Positions 54,725 to 63,223 of a DNA stretch of 64,000 nt are shown piece after piece (position 1 is the stretch's first letter; the number at the start of each line of letters is the position of its first letter). This stretch comes from Microbacterium cremeum (GTDB taxonomy: Bacteria; Actinomycetota; Actinomycetes; Actinomycetales; Microbacteriaceae), in assembly GCF_015277855.1 (NCBI RefSeq), contig NZ_CP063812.1:2232001-2296000 (forward strand). The letters are read 5' to 3'. The position numbers and the translations under genes are program-made. The notes below the pieces were generated by a model that saw only the letters and a list, made by a program, of their open reading frames with translations, was not told where the DNA came from and searched no databases.

Positions 54725-55402
54725 ATGCGTCGACTGTGGATCGCGTTCATCCCGTACATCGTCGTGTCGGGAGTGCACGTCGCCGCCCTTGCCGCGGGCG
54801 CCGAAGCGCTGGCCGCTCCCACGAAGCTGGCGCTCATGCCGCTGCTCGCGCTCGCCGTCGTGTGGACCGCGTGGGGGCGCGCCTGGACCACCGCGCACAC
54901 GCTGCTCGCCATCGCGCTGGGCTTGTCATGGCTCGGCGACGGCGCCGCGACGTTCTTCCCCGGGCTTCCCACCGTGCCGATGATGCTGCTGTGGTTCGGC
55001 CTCGCCCACCTCTGCTACATCTGGCTGTTCTGGCGCGTGCTCGCAGTGCGCCGGCCTCCGCTGTGGTCCGCGGTGTACGTGGTGTGGTGGGTCGTGCTGC
55101 TCGCGGTGCTGTGGCCGAGCCTCGGGACGCTGCTCGTCCCGGTGGCGGTGTACGGACTCGTCCTCGGGGCCACCGCCGCCGGCGCTGCCCGCTGCCACCC
55201 GCTCATCGCGTGGGGTGGTGCGTTCTTCCTCGCGTCCGACACGGTGCTGGCGTTCCGCCTCTTCGTGCCCGAAGCGATGCCCGGCTGGACGAGCCCGGTC
55301 GTCATGCTCACGTACTGCACCGGCCAGGGCCTCATCGCTGCAGGAGTGCTCGTCGCCGTCCGCGCACGCCGTTCCGCCGTCGCCGCCGAGGTGGCGGCAT
55401 GA
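54725..55402 (+). CDS. YhhN-family membrane protein (lysoplasmalogenase-like)
   Basis: A 225-aa polytopic membrane protein with seven or eight helices. APTKLALMPLLALAVVW, LGLSWLGDGAATFFPGLP and GAFFLASDTVLAFRLF contain the conserved Lys/Asp residues of YhhN. Relatives cleave vinyl-ether lysolipids. GAGGAGGATC precedes the ATG. Coupled to the S4-domain gene (ATGA overlap). Confidence 0.85.
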   Translation: MRRLWIAFIPYIVVSGVHVAALAAGAEALAAPTKLALMPLLALAVVWTAWGRAWTTAHTLLAIALGLSWLGDGAATFFPGLPTVPMMLLWFGLAHLCYIWLFWRVLAVRRPPLWSAVYVVWWVVLLAVLWPSLGTLLVPVAVYGLVLGATAAGAARCHPLIAWGGAFFLASDTVLAFRLFVPEAMPGWTSPVVMLTYCTGQGLIAAGVLVAVRARRSAVAAEVAA

Positions 55403-55794
55403 CCGATACCCCGCCGTCCGCCCGCGTCGATGCGTGGCTGTGGGCGGTCAGGGTCTACAAGACGCGTTCGGCCGCGACGACGGCATGCCGCGCCGGGCAT
55501 GTCCGGCTCAACGGCGACCGCGCGAAGGCCGCGCAGCCGGTTCGCCCCGGCGACGAGCTGCGCGTGCGCATCAGTGGGTTCGACCGCATCCTCGTCGTCA
55601 AGAAGCCCATCTCCAAGCGCGTCGGCGCCGCCGTGGCCGCCGAAGCCGTCGAGGACCGCACGCCTCCCCCGCCGCCCCGCGAGCTCACGGCGTTCGTGCC
55701 GGTGCGCGATCGCGGCGCCGGTCGCCCCACCAAGCGCGAGCGCCGCGACATCGACCGGCTCCGGGGCCGCGACGGGGACGCCCTCGGGCGTTGA
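55399..55794 (+). CDS. S4-domain RNA-binding protein (HslR-like)
   Basis: A 131-aa protein. RVDAWLWAVRVYKTRSAATT and CRAGHVRLNGDRAKAAQPVR are the S4 motif, which binds structured RNA. HslR binds stalled 50S subunits with peptidyl-tRNA in E. coli. The tail is Arg/Lys-rich. The reading frame ends Leu-Gly-Arg-stop in GGGCGTTGAG, which resembles the dispersed repeat arm GGTCGTTGAG. So its 3' end may be set by that repeat. ATGA overlap with yhhN. Confidence 0.87.
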   Translation: MTDTPPSARVDAWLWAVRVYKTRSAATTACRAGHVRLNGDRAKAAQPVRPGDELRVRISGFDRILVVKKPISKRVGAAVAAEAVEDRTPPPPPRELTAFVPVRDRGAGRPTKRERRDIDRLRGRDGDALGR

Positions 55795-55820
55795 GTGAGC
55801 GAGGATGAGCGCGGCTCACC

Positions 55821-56044
55821 GCGTTTCGTCTCGCTTCGCTCGCTCAACGACCGACGGGCAGGATGTCGCCGGTCGTTGAATGAGCGTTTCGTCTCGCTTC
55901 GCTCGCTCAACGACCGACGGGCAGGATGTCGCCGGTCGTTGAATGAGCGTTTCGTCTCGCTTCGCTCGCTCAACGACCGACGGGCAGGACGTCGCCGGCC
56001 GTTGAATGAGCGTTTCGTCTCGCTTCGCTCGCTCAACGACCGAG
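55821..56044. repeat. Tandem array of a 63-bp unit containing the dispersed repeat
   Basis: Four units start at 55821, 55884, 55947 and 56010, each exactly 63 bp apart. Each contains a forward arm (GCGTTTCGTCTCGCTTCGCT...CAACGACCG), GGGCAGGATGTCG and a reverse half arm (GGTCGTTGAATGAGCG). The GGGCAGGATGTCG part matches the last codons of the convergent NUDIX-NYN gene (56033), so the array is a multiplied copy of that gene's 3' end plus a repeat arm. Confidence 0.92.
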
Positions 56045-56941
56045 GGGCAGGATGTCGTGCAGCCAGCGGGCGCCGCGGACGGCGGTTCCGGCATCCGTCG
56101 ACCGCTCGGCCAGACCGCGATCGCTCGTGACCACCGTCACGGTCCGCCCCGCAGTGACGAGCCGCTGCGCCTCGGCGACGATCCTGTCGTCACCGGATGC
56201 CTCGGCGCGCACCACCTCGACGCCCTCGGCGGCTGCGACCGAACGAGCCTGTCCTTCGACCACCACGACCCACTCGGGGAACCACGTGTGCTCGGAAAGC
56301 CCGAGCGCGTCGGCGGGCACGCCGTCGGCGGCGAGGGCCGAGAGCCGCTGCAGCAGGCGGTGGGCAGCGCCCGCCCGATCCCGCCACCATCCGTCCGGCA
56401 CGGAGCCGACGACGTTCGCGGCGTCCACGACGATCGCGGGCCGCACCGGCACGAGGCCCCGCAGCCGGCCCCACGAGTCGGCGAAGCCGGGATGCAGCGG
56501 ATGCCGGGGCACGTCGTCGATCGGCACCCACGCCAGCTCGCGGCTCTCGGGATCACTGATCGTCGGCTCGAACGGCGTCACGACATCGCCGACCAGCGTG
56601 GTGTAGCTCCAGTACCCGAGATCGAAAACGCTCAGCACCCGGGGACGGATCGCTCCGTCCGGCACGCCGGCCTCCTCGGCCGCCTCGCGCAGCGCGGCGT
56701 CGCACGCCGACTCGTCCTCGTGGCGGGCGCCTCCCGGCAGCGCCCAGGTGTCGCCGAAGTGGCTCCACGACACGCGGTGCTGCAGCAGTACGCCCTGATG
56801 GGGATCCACCGCCAGGAGCCCCGCGGCGCCGAACCGGCCCCAGTAGCGCTCCCCCGTGGGTGCGACGACCCACGCGTCGCCGGGATCGCGAGGACCGTGC
56901 GGCCGTCGCGGTTCGCCGGGGGCGGGAGGCTCGATCGTCAC
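56033..56941 (-). CDS. NUDIX hydrolase fused to a NYN/PIN-like domain
   Basis: A 302-aa two-domain protein. Residues about 20-150 form a NUDIX domain: WALPGGARHEDES, then ALREAAEEAGVPDG (GX5EX7REUXEE). Residues about 165-302 resemble a NYN ribonuclease: AIVVDAANVVGSVPDGWW, EASGDDRIVAEAQRLV and VVTSDRGLAERS with the acidic residues needed for metal-dependent RNA cleavage. The fusion suggests clearing a nucleotide product and RNA together; this is inferred. GTG 56941 lies 6 nt after CAGGCT. The stop codon is contributed by a repeat arm (GGTCGTTGA). Confidence 0.86.
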   Translation of the reverse strand: MTIEPPAPGEPRRPHGPRDPGDAWVVAPTGERYWGRFGAAGLLAVDPHQGVLLQHRVSWSHFGDTWALPGGARHEDESACDAALREAAEEAGVPDGAIRPRVLSVFDLGYWSYTTLVGDVVTPFEPTISDPESRELAWVPIDDVPRHPLHPGFADSWGRLRGLVPVRPAIVVDAANVVGSVPDGWWRDRAGAAHRLLQRLSALAADGVPADALGLSEHTWFPEWVVVVEGQARSVAAAEGVEVVRAEASGDDRIVAEAQRLVTAGRTVTVVTSDRGLAERSTDAGTAVRGARWLHDILPLGR

Positions 56942-57066
56942 CCTGTCAGCCTGTCACACCGGCCGGATCGGGGCTCGCGCGCGACCGCGCGTGACACCGG
57001 GCCTTCGGTCCACGGGCCGTCGTGCGGCCCGTCCCCGCCCGGTCGAGGACCGGCCAGAATGTCGGG

Positions 57067-57483
57067 ATGGACTACGAGCTCGACGACGATCCGGGGCGGA
57101 TCCAGCGCGACATCGTGTGGGAATGGCTGTCGACCGAGGCGTACTGGGGTCGCTGGCGCACGCGTGCCCAGGTCGAGACGCAGCTCGACACCGCGTGGCG
57201 AGTCGTCGGCGCCTACCGCACCGACACCGGCGCGCAGGTGGGGTTCGCCCGCGCCGTGTCGGACGGCGTCGGCTTCGCCTACCTCGCGGACGTGTTCGTG
57301 CTGTCCGGGCACCGCGGCCACGGCCTCGGCACACGGCTCCTGCAGCTCATGATCGAAGACGGGCCCGGTCGCGACATGCGCTGGACTCTGTTCACCGACG
57401 ACGCCCACGTCCTCTACCGCCGGTTCGGGTTCGCCGAACCGGGCCGTACCGCGATGGTGCGCCCCGCCGCGCAGGGCACCTGA
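57067..57483 (+). CDS. GNAT-family acetyltransferase
   Basis: A 138-aa compact acetyltransferase: FAYLADVFVLSGHRGHGLGT (RGHGLG acetyl-CoA loop) and YRRFGFAEPG. The target is unknown. ATG 57067 lies 6 nt after CAGAAT. Divergent from the NUDIX-NYN gene, convergent with der. Confidence 0.87.
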   Translation: MDYELDDDPGRIQRDIVWEWLSTEAYWGRWRTRAQVETQLDTAWRVVGAYRTDTGAQVGFARAVSDGVGFAYLADVFVLSGHRGHGLGTRLLQLMIEDGPGRDMRWTLFTDDAHVLYRRFGFAEPGRTAMVRPAAQGT

Positions 57484-57560
57484 CGACGGCCTCGGGCCGA
57501 GGCATCCGTCTCACCCGCCCGTCGGCGCACACCGGCGGCGCACACCGGCGGCGCTCACCG

Positions 57561-59099
57561 TCAGCGCTGGCGACGCTCCCGCACGCGCATGTTGATCACG
57601 ATGGGCGTGCCCTCGAAGCCGAAGAGCTCGCGCAGACGCCGCTGGATGAAGCGGCGGTAGCCCGGGTCGAGGAACCCGGTCGTGAACAGCACGAAGGTCG
57701 GCGGACGCGTCGACGCCTGCGTGCCGAACAGGATGCGCGGCTGCTTGCCGCCGCGGACCGGGTGCGGGTGCTCGGCGACCAGCTCCGACAGGAACGCGTT
57801 GAACTTGCCGGTCGAGATGCGCTGATCCCACGACTCCAGCGCGGTCTCGAGCGCCGGCACGAGCTTTTCGAGGTGACGCCCGGTGCGTGCTGAGATGTTC
57901 ACGCGCGGCGCCCACGCGACGTGCGCGAGGTCCTGCTCGATCTCGCGCTCGAGGTACCGGCGGCGGTCGATGCCGTCCATGTCGTCGTCGTTCAGACGGT
58001 CCCACTTGTTGAACGCCAGCACGAGCGCACGGCCCGACTCGAGCACCAGGTCGATGATGCGCACGTCCTGCTCGCTGAGAGGCTGGGTGACGTCGAGCAC
58101 GACGACGGCGACCTCCGCCTTCTCGAGAGCGGCCGACGTGCGCAGCGACGCATAGAAGTCCGCGCCCTGCTGCAGGTGCACGCGACGGCGGATGCCGGCG
58201 GTGTCGACGAAGCGCCACAGCCTGCCGCCGACCTCGACGAGCTCATCGACGGGGTCGCGCGTGGTGCCGGCCAGCTCGTTGACGACGACGCGCTCCTCGC
58301 CCGCAGCCTTGTTGAGCAGCGACGACTTGCCGACGTTCGGACGGCCGAGGATCGCGACGCGGCGCGGGCCGCCGATCTCGTTCTTGGCGACGGCCGAGAC
58401 ATCGGGCAGCACCTTCACGACCTCGTCGAGAAGGTCGGCGACGCCGCGGCCGTGGATCGCCGACACCGGGTGCGGCTCGCCGAGACCCAGGTTCCACAGG
58501 GCGGCGGCCTCGGGCTCCTGACGGGCGTCGTCCACCTTGTTGGCGACGAGGAAGACCGGCTTGCCGCTCTTGCGCAGCAGCCGCACGACGTGCTCGTCGG
58601 TCGAGGTGGCACCCACCATCGCGTCGACCACGAACATCACGACGTCCGAGAGGTCGATCGCCACCTCCGCCTGGGCGGCGACCGAGCGGTCGATGCCCTT
58701 CGCGTCGGGCTCCCAGCCGCCGGTGTCGACGATCGTGAACCGCCGATCCATCCACTCGGCCTTGTACGTCACGCGGTCGCGCGTGACGCCGGGGGTGTCC
58801 TCGACGACGGCCTCACGACGGCCGAGGATGCGGTTGACCAGCGCCGACTTGCCGACGTTGGGCCGGCCGACGATCGCGACCACCGGGAGCGCCGGCAGGA
58901 CCTCGATGCCGTCGACACCGTGGACGAGCCCCTCCAGGAGCTCCTCGTCCTCGGTGTCGAGGTCGTAGTCCTCGAGACCGGCGCGCAGGGCCGCCGCGCG
59001 CTGTGCGACGAGGTCGTCGTCGAGCGCGGCGAGGTTCTCGGCGAGGTGGTCCTCGCCTGCTTCGTACTCCTCGAACTCGGAGCGGTCGTCAGCTGCCAT
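57561..59099 (-). CDS. der: Ribosome-assembly GTPase Der (EngA)
   Basis: A 512-aa tandem GTPase. The two G domains carry [20 protein letters not shown] and [20 protein letters not shown] (P-loops), DTGGW and DTAGI (G3), and NKVD and NKWD (G4). The C-terminal KH-like domain has [11 protein letters not shown]. The N-terminal acidic extension (about 70 residues) is usual in actinobacteria. It acts in 50S maturation. ATG 59099 overlaps the cmk stop by 11 nt. Confidence 0.96.
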   Translation of the reverse strand: MAADDRSEFEEYEAGEDHLAENLAALDDDLVAQRAAALRAGLEDYDLDTEDEELLEGLVHGVDGIEVLPALPVVAIVGRPNVGKSALVNRILGRREAVVEDTPGVTRDRVTYKAEWMDRRFTIVDTGGWEPDAKGIDRSVAAQAEVAIDLSDVVMFVVDAMVGATSTDEHVVRLLRKSGKPVFLVANKVDDARQEPEAAALWNLGLGEPHPVSAIHGRGVADLLDEVVKVLPDVSAVAKNEIGGPRRVAILGRPNVGKSSLLNKAAGEERVVVNELAGTTRDPVDELVEVGGRLWRFVDTAGIRRRVHLQQGADFYASLRTSAALEKAEVAVVVLDVTQPLSEQDVRIIDLVLESGRALVLAFNKWDRLNDDDMDGIDRRRYLEREIEQDLAHVAWAPRVNISARTGRHLEKLVPALETALESWDQRISTGKFNAFLSELVAEHPHPVRGGKQPRILFGTQASTRPPTFVLFTTGFLDPGYRRFIQRRLRELFGFEGTPIVINMRVRERRQR

Positions 59100-59835
59100 C
59101 TCGGGCTCCTGTCTGAACGGGACCATCCGCGGACGCGCCGAGCGTGTTGTCGATGACGTCGAGCACGGCATCCACGGTCTGGTCGAAATCAAGGTCGGTC
59201 GAGTCGACGACCTCGACGCCGGGTGCGGCGGTGAGGAAGTCGACGACCGTCGAATCGGAAGCGTCGCGCCGGTGGAGGGCCGCGGCGACGGCCGCGGCAT
59301 CCTGATGCGTCAGCTCGGCGCTGCGGCGCGCGGCCCGCACCTCGGGCGCGGCGGTGAGCAGGATGCGCACCGGTGCGTCGGGCGCGACGACCGTGGTGAT
59401 GTCGCGGCCCTCGACGACGACGCCCGGACGCCCAGACCCCGCGACGAGCGCACGGAACAGCGCGTTGACCGACTCGCGCACGGCGGGCACGCGCGCCACA
59501 CCGCTCACCGCGTCCGACACGCGCGGCTCGCGGATGGCGTCGGTCACGTCGGTGCCGCCGACCCGCACCCAGTAGGCGTCGGGGTCGAGCGAGATCGCGT
59601 AGTCGAAATCGCTCGCGACGTCGAGAACGGATGCCGCGTCCGACGTGTCGATGCCATGCTCGAGCGCGTGCCAGGCGAGTGCCCGGTAGGCGGCGCCGGT
59701 GTCGAGGTAGCCGTATCCGAGCCGGCGCGCGGCCTGCTTCGAGACGCTCGACTTGCCGCTGCCGGCAGGCCCGTCGATCGCGACGATCACGGTGCCGGGC
59801 GCCGCGACGGCGGGCGCGCTCATGGGGTCAGTCAT
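59089..59835 (-). CDS. cmk: Cytidylate kinase
   Basis: A 248-aa NMP kinase converting CMP/dCMP to the diphosphate. [20 protein letters not shown] is the P-loop, [14 protein letters not shown] the nucleotide-binding region, [20 protein letters not shown] the CMP site, and [20 protein letters not shown] the LID. ATG 59835 overlaps the tyrA stop by 8 nt; ATG 59823 is an alternative. Part of the tyrA-cmk-der run. Confidence 0.94.
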   Translation of the reverse strand: MTDPMSAPAVAAPGTVIVAIDGPAGSGKSSVSKQAARRLGYGYLDTGAAYRALAWHALEHGIDTSDAASVLDVASDFDYAISLDPDAYWVRVGGTDVTDAIREPRVSDAVSGVARVPAVRESVNALFRALVAGSGRPGVVVEGRDITTVVAPDAPVRILLTAAPEVRAARRSAELTHQDAAAVAAALHRRDASDSTVVDFLTAAPGVEVVDSTDLDFDQTVDAVLDVIDNTLGASADGPVQTGARDGS

Positions 59836-60961
59836 TGGTGGTGCTCGCAATCTTCCAGCCGCGCGCTTCGAGGCCGTCGACGGCCCGGCGCACCGCGCTC
59901 GGGACGACGCTGATCTCGGCGAGGCCGAACTGAGCGCCGGGCGAATGCTCCAGGCGCAGGTCTTCCACGTTGACGCCGAGCTCGCCGAGCTCGCCGAAGA
60001 GGCGCCCGAGCTGACCCGGGGTGTCGTCGACCATGACGACGACCTGCTCGAAGCGGCGATTCTGCCCGTGCTTGCCGGGAAGACGCTCGACGCCGTCGTT
60101 GCCGCGGCGGATGGTGTCGGCGACCGCGCGCCGCGCGCCGGGGGCATCGGGGGCGCGCAGTGCGTCGGCCACCGCCGACAGGTCGGCGGCGAGGCGGTCG
60201 AGCACGTCGACGACGGGATCGGAGTTGGCGCCGAGGATCTGCACCCACAGTTCGGGGGCGGATGCCGCGATGCGGGTCGTGTCGCGCACGCCCTGGCCCG
60301 CGAGGCGCAGGCTGTCGTCGGGCGCGTCGACGAAGCGCCCCGCCAGCAGGCTCGCGACGAGCTGCGGCACGTGCGAGACCAGGGCGACGGCGCGGTCGTG
60401 GTCTTCGGGCGACATCTCGATCGGCGTGGCGCCCAGGTCGAGCGCGAGCGCCTCGACGAGTGCGAGGTCGGCGGACGGCGTCTCGGCGTCGCGGCAGACG
60501 ACCCACGGGCGACCGACGAAGATGTCGGCGCGCGCCGAGATCGCTCCCCCGCGCTCCCGGCCGGCGAGCGGGTGCGAGCCGATGTAGTGCGTGAGATCGA
60601 CACCGCGTTCGCGCAGCGCGCGCAGCGGCTCGAGCTTGACGCTCGCGACGTCGGTCACGACGGCCCGCGGGAAGCGGGTGAGCTCGCGCTCGATGATGTC
60701 GGCGGTCACATCGGGCGGCACGGCGACCACCACGAGCGCCGGGTCGTCGCCGTCGGACGCGCGCCGGCCGGCACCGTAGTCGACGGCGAGGCGCAGCTGC
60801 GAGGGCGACGTGTCGTCGAGCGCGACGTCGACCCCGCGGGCGCTCAGCGCGTGGCCGATGCTCGCGCCGAGCAGGCCGGCGCCGACGATGCGCACCGGGC
60901 CCCGTACGCGCGGAGCGAGGCCGGCCGTGTCGCGGGCGGCGCGCGCGGCGGAATCGGTCAC
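59828..60961 (-). CDS. tyrA: Prephenate dehydrogenase with ACT domain
   Basis: A 377-aa enzyme of tyrosine synthesis that oxidatively decarboxylates prephenate to hydroxyphenylpyruvate. [20 protein letters not shown] binds [16 protein letters not shown] and [15 protein letters not shown] hold substrate residues, and the C-terminus has an ACT regulatory domain ([20 protein letters not shown]). GTG 60961 directly abuts the rluB stop codon, with no gap. It lies in the classical chromosome/cell-cycle block. Confidence 0.93.
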   Translation of the reverse strand: MTDSAARAARDTAGLAPRVRGPVRIVGAGLLGASIGHALSARGVDVALDDTSPSQLRLAVDYGAGRRASDGDDPALVVVAVPPDVTADIIERELTRFPRAVVTDVASVKLEPLRALRERGVDLTHYIGSHPLAGRERGGAISARADIFVGRPWVVCRDAETPSADLALVEALALDLGATPIEMSPEDHDRAVALVSHVPQLVASLLAGRFVDAPDDSLRLAGQGVRDTTRIAASAPELWVQILGANSDPVVDVLDRLAADLSAVADALRAPDAPGARRAVADTIRRGNDGVERLPGKHGQNRRFEQVVVMVDDTPGQLGRLFGELGELGVNVEDLRLEHSPGAQFGLAEISVVPSAVRRAVDGLEARGWKIASTTND

Positions 60962-61789
60962 TTACGTCTCCTGTTCGTCCTCTCCCGCCAGAGTGGACGA
61001 GGTGTCACGGCGCGCGAGAGTCAGCAGAGCGCCGCGCTCCACTTTAGTCAACTCGCGGGCACGCCCGGCTGGCAGTGTTCCCAGGTGGAGCGGTCCGAAC
61101 TGCCGGCGGACGAGTTCGATGACCGGATGCCCCACCGCATCCATCATGCGCCGCACGATGCGGTTGCGGCCGGAGTGCAGCGTGAGCTCCACGAGCGACC
61201 CGCCGCCGGAGGCGCCGGCCACCGAGCCCGTCGAGGTGGACAGCAGCCGGGCCTTGTCCGCCGCGATCGGGCCGTCCTCGAGCTCGATGCCCCGCACGAG
61301 CTTCTGGATCGTCTGCGGCGTCACCTGCCCGTCGACCTTGGCGATGTAGACCTTCGTCACCCCGAACGACGGGTGCGCGAGCACGTGCGCGAGCTCGCCG
61401 TCGTTGGTGAGCACGAGCAGGCCGCTGGTGTCGGCATCCAGTCGCCCCACGTTGTAGAGGCGTTCGGGCCAGTCCTTGGTGAAGCCGCGCAGATCGGGGC
61501 GACCGCGGTCGTCCTTCATCGAGCTCACGACGCCGGTCGGCTTGTTGAGCATGACGTAGCGCTTCGACTGGTCGAGCTGCACCGCGGTGCCGTCGACGTC
61601 GACCAGGTCGTGGTCGGGGTCGATGCGGGAGCCCAGTTCGGTCACGACGGCGCCGTTGACCCGCACCCGTCCCTCGACGATGAACTGCTCGGCGACCCGG
61701 CGTGACGCGACCCCCGCATTGGCGAGCGCCTTCTGCAGCCGGATGCCCTCCGCCGGCCGCTCGGGCTGCTGCGGGTCTCGATCGGTCAT
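60962..61789 (-). CDS. rluB: Ribosomal large-subunit pseudouridine synthase B
   Basis: A 275-aa RsuA-family enzyme. An N-terminal S4 domain (RLQKALANAGVASRRVAEQF; VEGRVRVNGAVVTELG) precedes the catalytic core: VGRLDADTSGLLVLTNDGEL (catalytic Asp), KVYIAKVDGQVTPQTIQKLV and LHSGRNRIVRRMMDAVGHPV. It makes pseudouridine in 23S rRNA. ATG 61789 overlaps the scpB stop (ATGA), so translation is coupled. Confidence 0.94.
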   Translation of the reverse strand: MTDRDPQQPERPAEGIRLQKALANAGVASRRVAEQFIVEGRVRVNGAVVTELGSRIDPDHDLVDVDGTAVQLDQSKRYVMLNKPTGVVSSMKDDRGRPDLRGFTKDWPERLYNVGRLDADTSGLLVLTNDGELAHVLAHPSFGVTKVYIAKVDGQVTPQTIQKLVRGIELEDGPIAADKARLLSTSTGSVAGASGGGSLVELTLHSGRNRIVRRMMDAVGHPVIELVRRQFGPLHLGTLPAGRARELTKVERGALLTLARRDTSSTLAGEDEQET

Positions 61790-62421
61790 CGTGGTGTCCT
61801 TCCGTCGAAGACGTCTCCCGTGACCTCGTCGGCGCCGTCGAGCAGCGGCGAGATGTGGGGCAGCTCGTCCAGAGAGTTGATGCCGAGGTGCCCGAGCAGG
61901 GCCTCCGTCGTGCCGTAGTTGATGGCGCCGGTCTCGGCATCCGTGAACAGCTCGGTGATGAGTCCGCGCGCCAGCAGCGTCCGCACCACCGAGTCCACGT
62001 TCACCGCTCGGATGGAGGCGACCTGACTGCGGGTCACCGGCTGCTTGTACGCGATCACGGCCAGCGTCTCCAGCGCCGCCTGCGACAGTCGCGACGGCGC
62101 CTGGCCCCCGACGAACTCGCTCACGAGGTCGTCGAACTCCTCGCGCACGTACAGTCGCCACCCGCCGCCGACCTCGCGCAGCTCGAACCCGCGCACCGGT
62201 CCGCCGGCACGGCCGTCGTAGTCGTCCACGAGTGCTTCGATCGCCTGCCGCACGGCGGGCACGGGCGCTCCGACGGCCGCCGCGAGGCTCACCAGGCTCT
62301 GCGGCTCCTCGACGATCAGCAGGATCGCCTCCAGCCGGCGCGCGACATCGTCGGCCACGTGCGGCAGGTCGCCCCCCGTTGCGGGTGCCCGCGAAGCGGG
62401 GGTCTCGGGATCATCGGTCAT
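61786..62421 (-). CDS. scpB: Segregation and condensation protein B
   Basis: A 211-aa paired winged-helix protein that forms the condensin complex with ScpA and SMC. RLEAILLIVEEPQSLVSLAA, ELREVGGGWRLYVREEFDDL and LSQAALETLAVIAYKQPVTR are the signature regions, followed by GLITELFTDAETGAINYGTT. ATG overlaps the scpA end by 11 nt. The order scpA-scpB-rluB is standard in actinobacteria. Confidence 0.95.
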   Translation of the reverse strand: MTDDPETPASRAPATGGDLPHVADDVARRLEAILLIVEEPQSLVSLAAAVGAPVPAVRQAIEALVDDYDGRAGGPVRGFELREVGGGWRLYVREEFDDLVSEFVGGQAPSRLSQAALETLAVIAYKQPVTRSQVASIRAVNVDSVVRTLLARGLITELFTDAETGAINYGTTEALLGHLGINSLDELPHISPLLDGADEVTGDVFDGRTPR

Positions 62422-63223
62422 AGTCGGCTCCCAGGGTCGCGAGGTTCTCGTCGGACCACCGCTGCGCGCTCCAGCGGAGAGTCAGCTCGCCGAGCGGCTC
62501 GAGCTGCTCGAACGAGAGGGCGGCATGGCGGTAGAGCTCGAGCACCGACAGGAATCGCGCCACGACGACTCCGGACTGGTCCACGCCGGCGATGAGCTCG
62601 CGGAACGTCAGGCTTCCGGCATCCCGCAGCAGGGTGACCACGATCGCCGCCTGCTCGCGGATGCTCACCAGCGGCGCGTGCAGGTGGTCCAGGCCCACCC
62701 GGGGGATCTCCTTCGGCGTCATCGCGAGGAGCGCGAGCGCGGCGAAGTCGTCGACGGTGAGCGACCACGCGAGCTCGGGCACCGCGTTGCGGTACTTCTC
62801 GTCGAGGCGCACCGAGCGCGTGTGCCGCCGCTCCTCGCGGCGCAGGCACCGCTCGAACCACGCCGAGACCTCCTTGAACGCGCGGTACTGCAGCAGGCGG
62901 GCGAAGAGCAGATCGCGCGCCTCGAGCAGCGCGACCGACTCGGCATCGACGAGCTCGCCCTGCGGCAGCAGCCCCGCGACCTTCATGTCGAGCAGTGTCG
63001 CCGCCACGACCAGGAACTCGGAGGCCTCGTCGAGATCCTCCTCCGGCCCCAGCTGCCGCAGATACGAGATGAACTCGTCGGTCACCTTCGACAGCGACAC
63101 CTCGGTGATGTCGAGCTCATGCTTCGAGATGAGGTTCAGCAGCAGATCGAACGGGCCGTCGAAGTTCGACAGCGAGACGCGGAACCCCTCGCCCGGTTCG
63201 GTGACCTCAGGCGACGGCGCCAC
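62411..63223 (-). CDS. scpA: Segregation and condensation protein A
   Basis: A 270-aa kleisin. The N-terminus FRVSLSNFDGPFDLLLNLIS binds SMC, EVSLSKVTDEFISYLRQL follows, and ASEFLVVAATLLDMKVAGLL is the classic helix. The C-terminal winged helix contains TFRELIAGVDQSGVVVARFL and SVLELYRHAALSFEQ. GTG 63223 overlaps the parA stop (63207) by 17 nt. Confidence 0.95.
   Translation of the reverse strand: MAPSPEVTEPGEGFRVSLSNFDGPFDLLLNLISKHELDITEVSLSKVTDEFISYLRQLGPEEDLDEASEFLVVAATLLDMKVAGLLPQGELVDAESVALLEARDLLFARLLQYRAFKEVSAWFERCLRREERRHTRSVRLDEKYRNAVPELAWSLTVDDFAALALLAMTPKEIPRVGLDHLHAPLVSIREQAAIVVTLLRDAGSLTFRELIAGVDQSGVVVARFLSVLELYRHAALSFEQLEPLGELTLRWSAQRWSDENLATLGADYDR

Noticed and set aside
55821..56044. 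63-bp array as a CRISPR
   Set aside because: Units are identical throughout with no unique spacers, and there are no cas genes.
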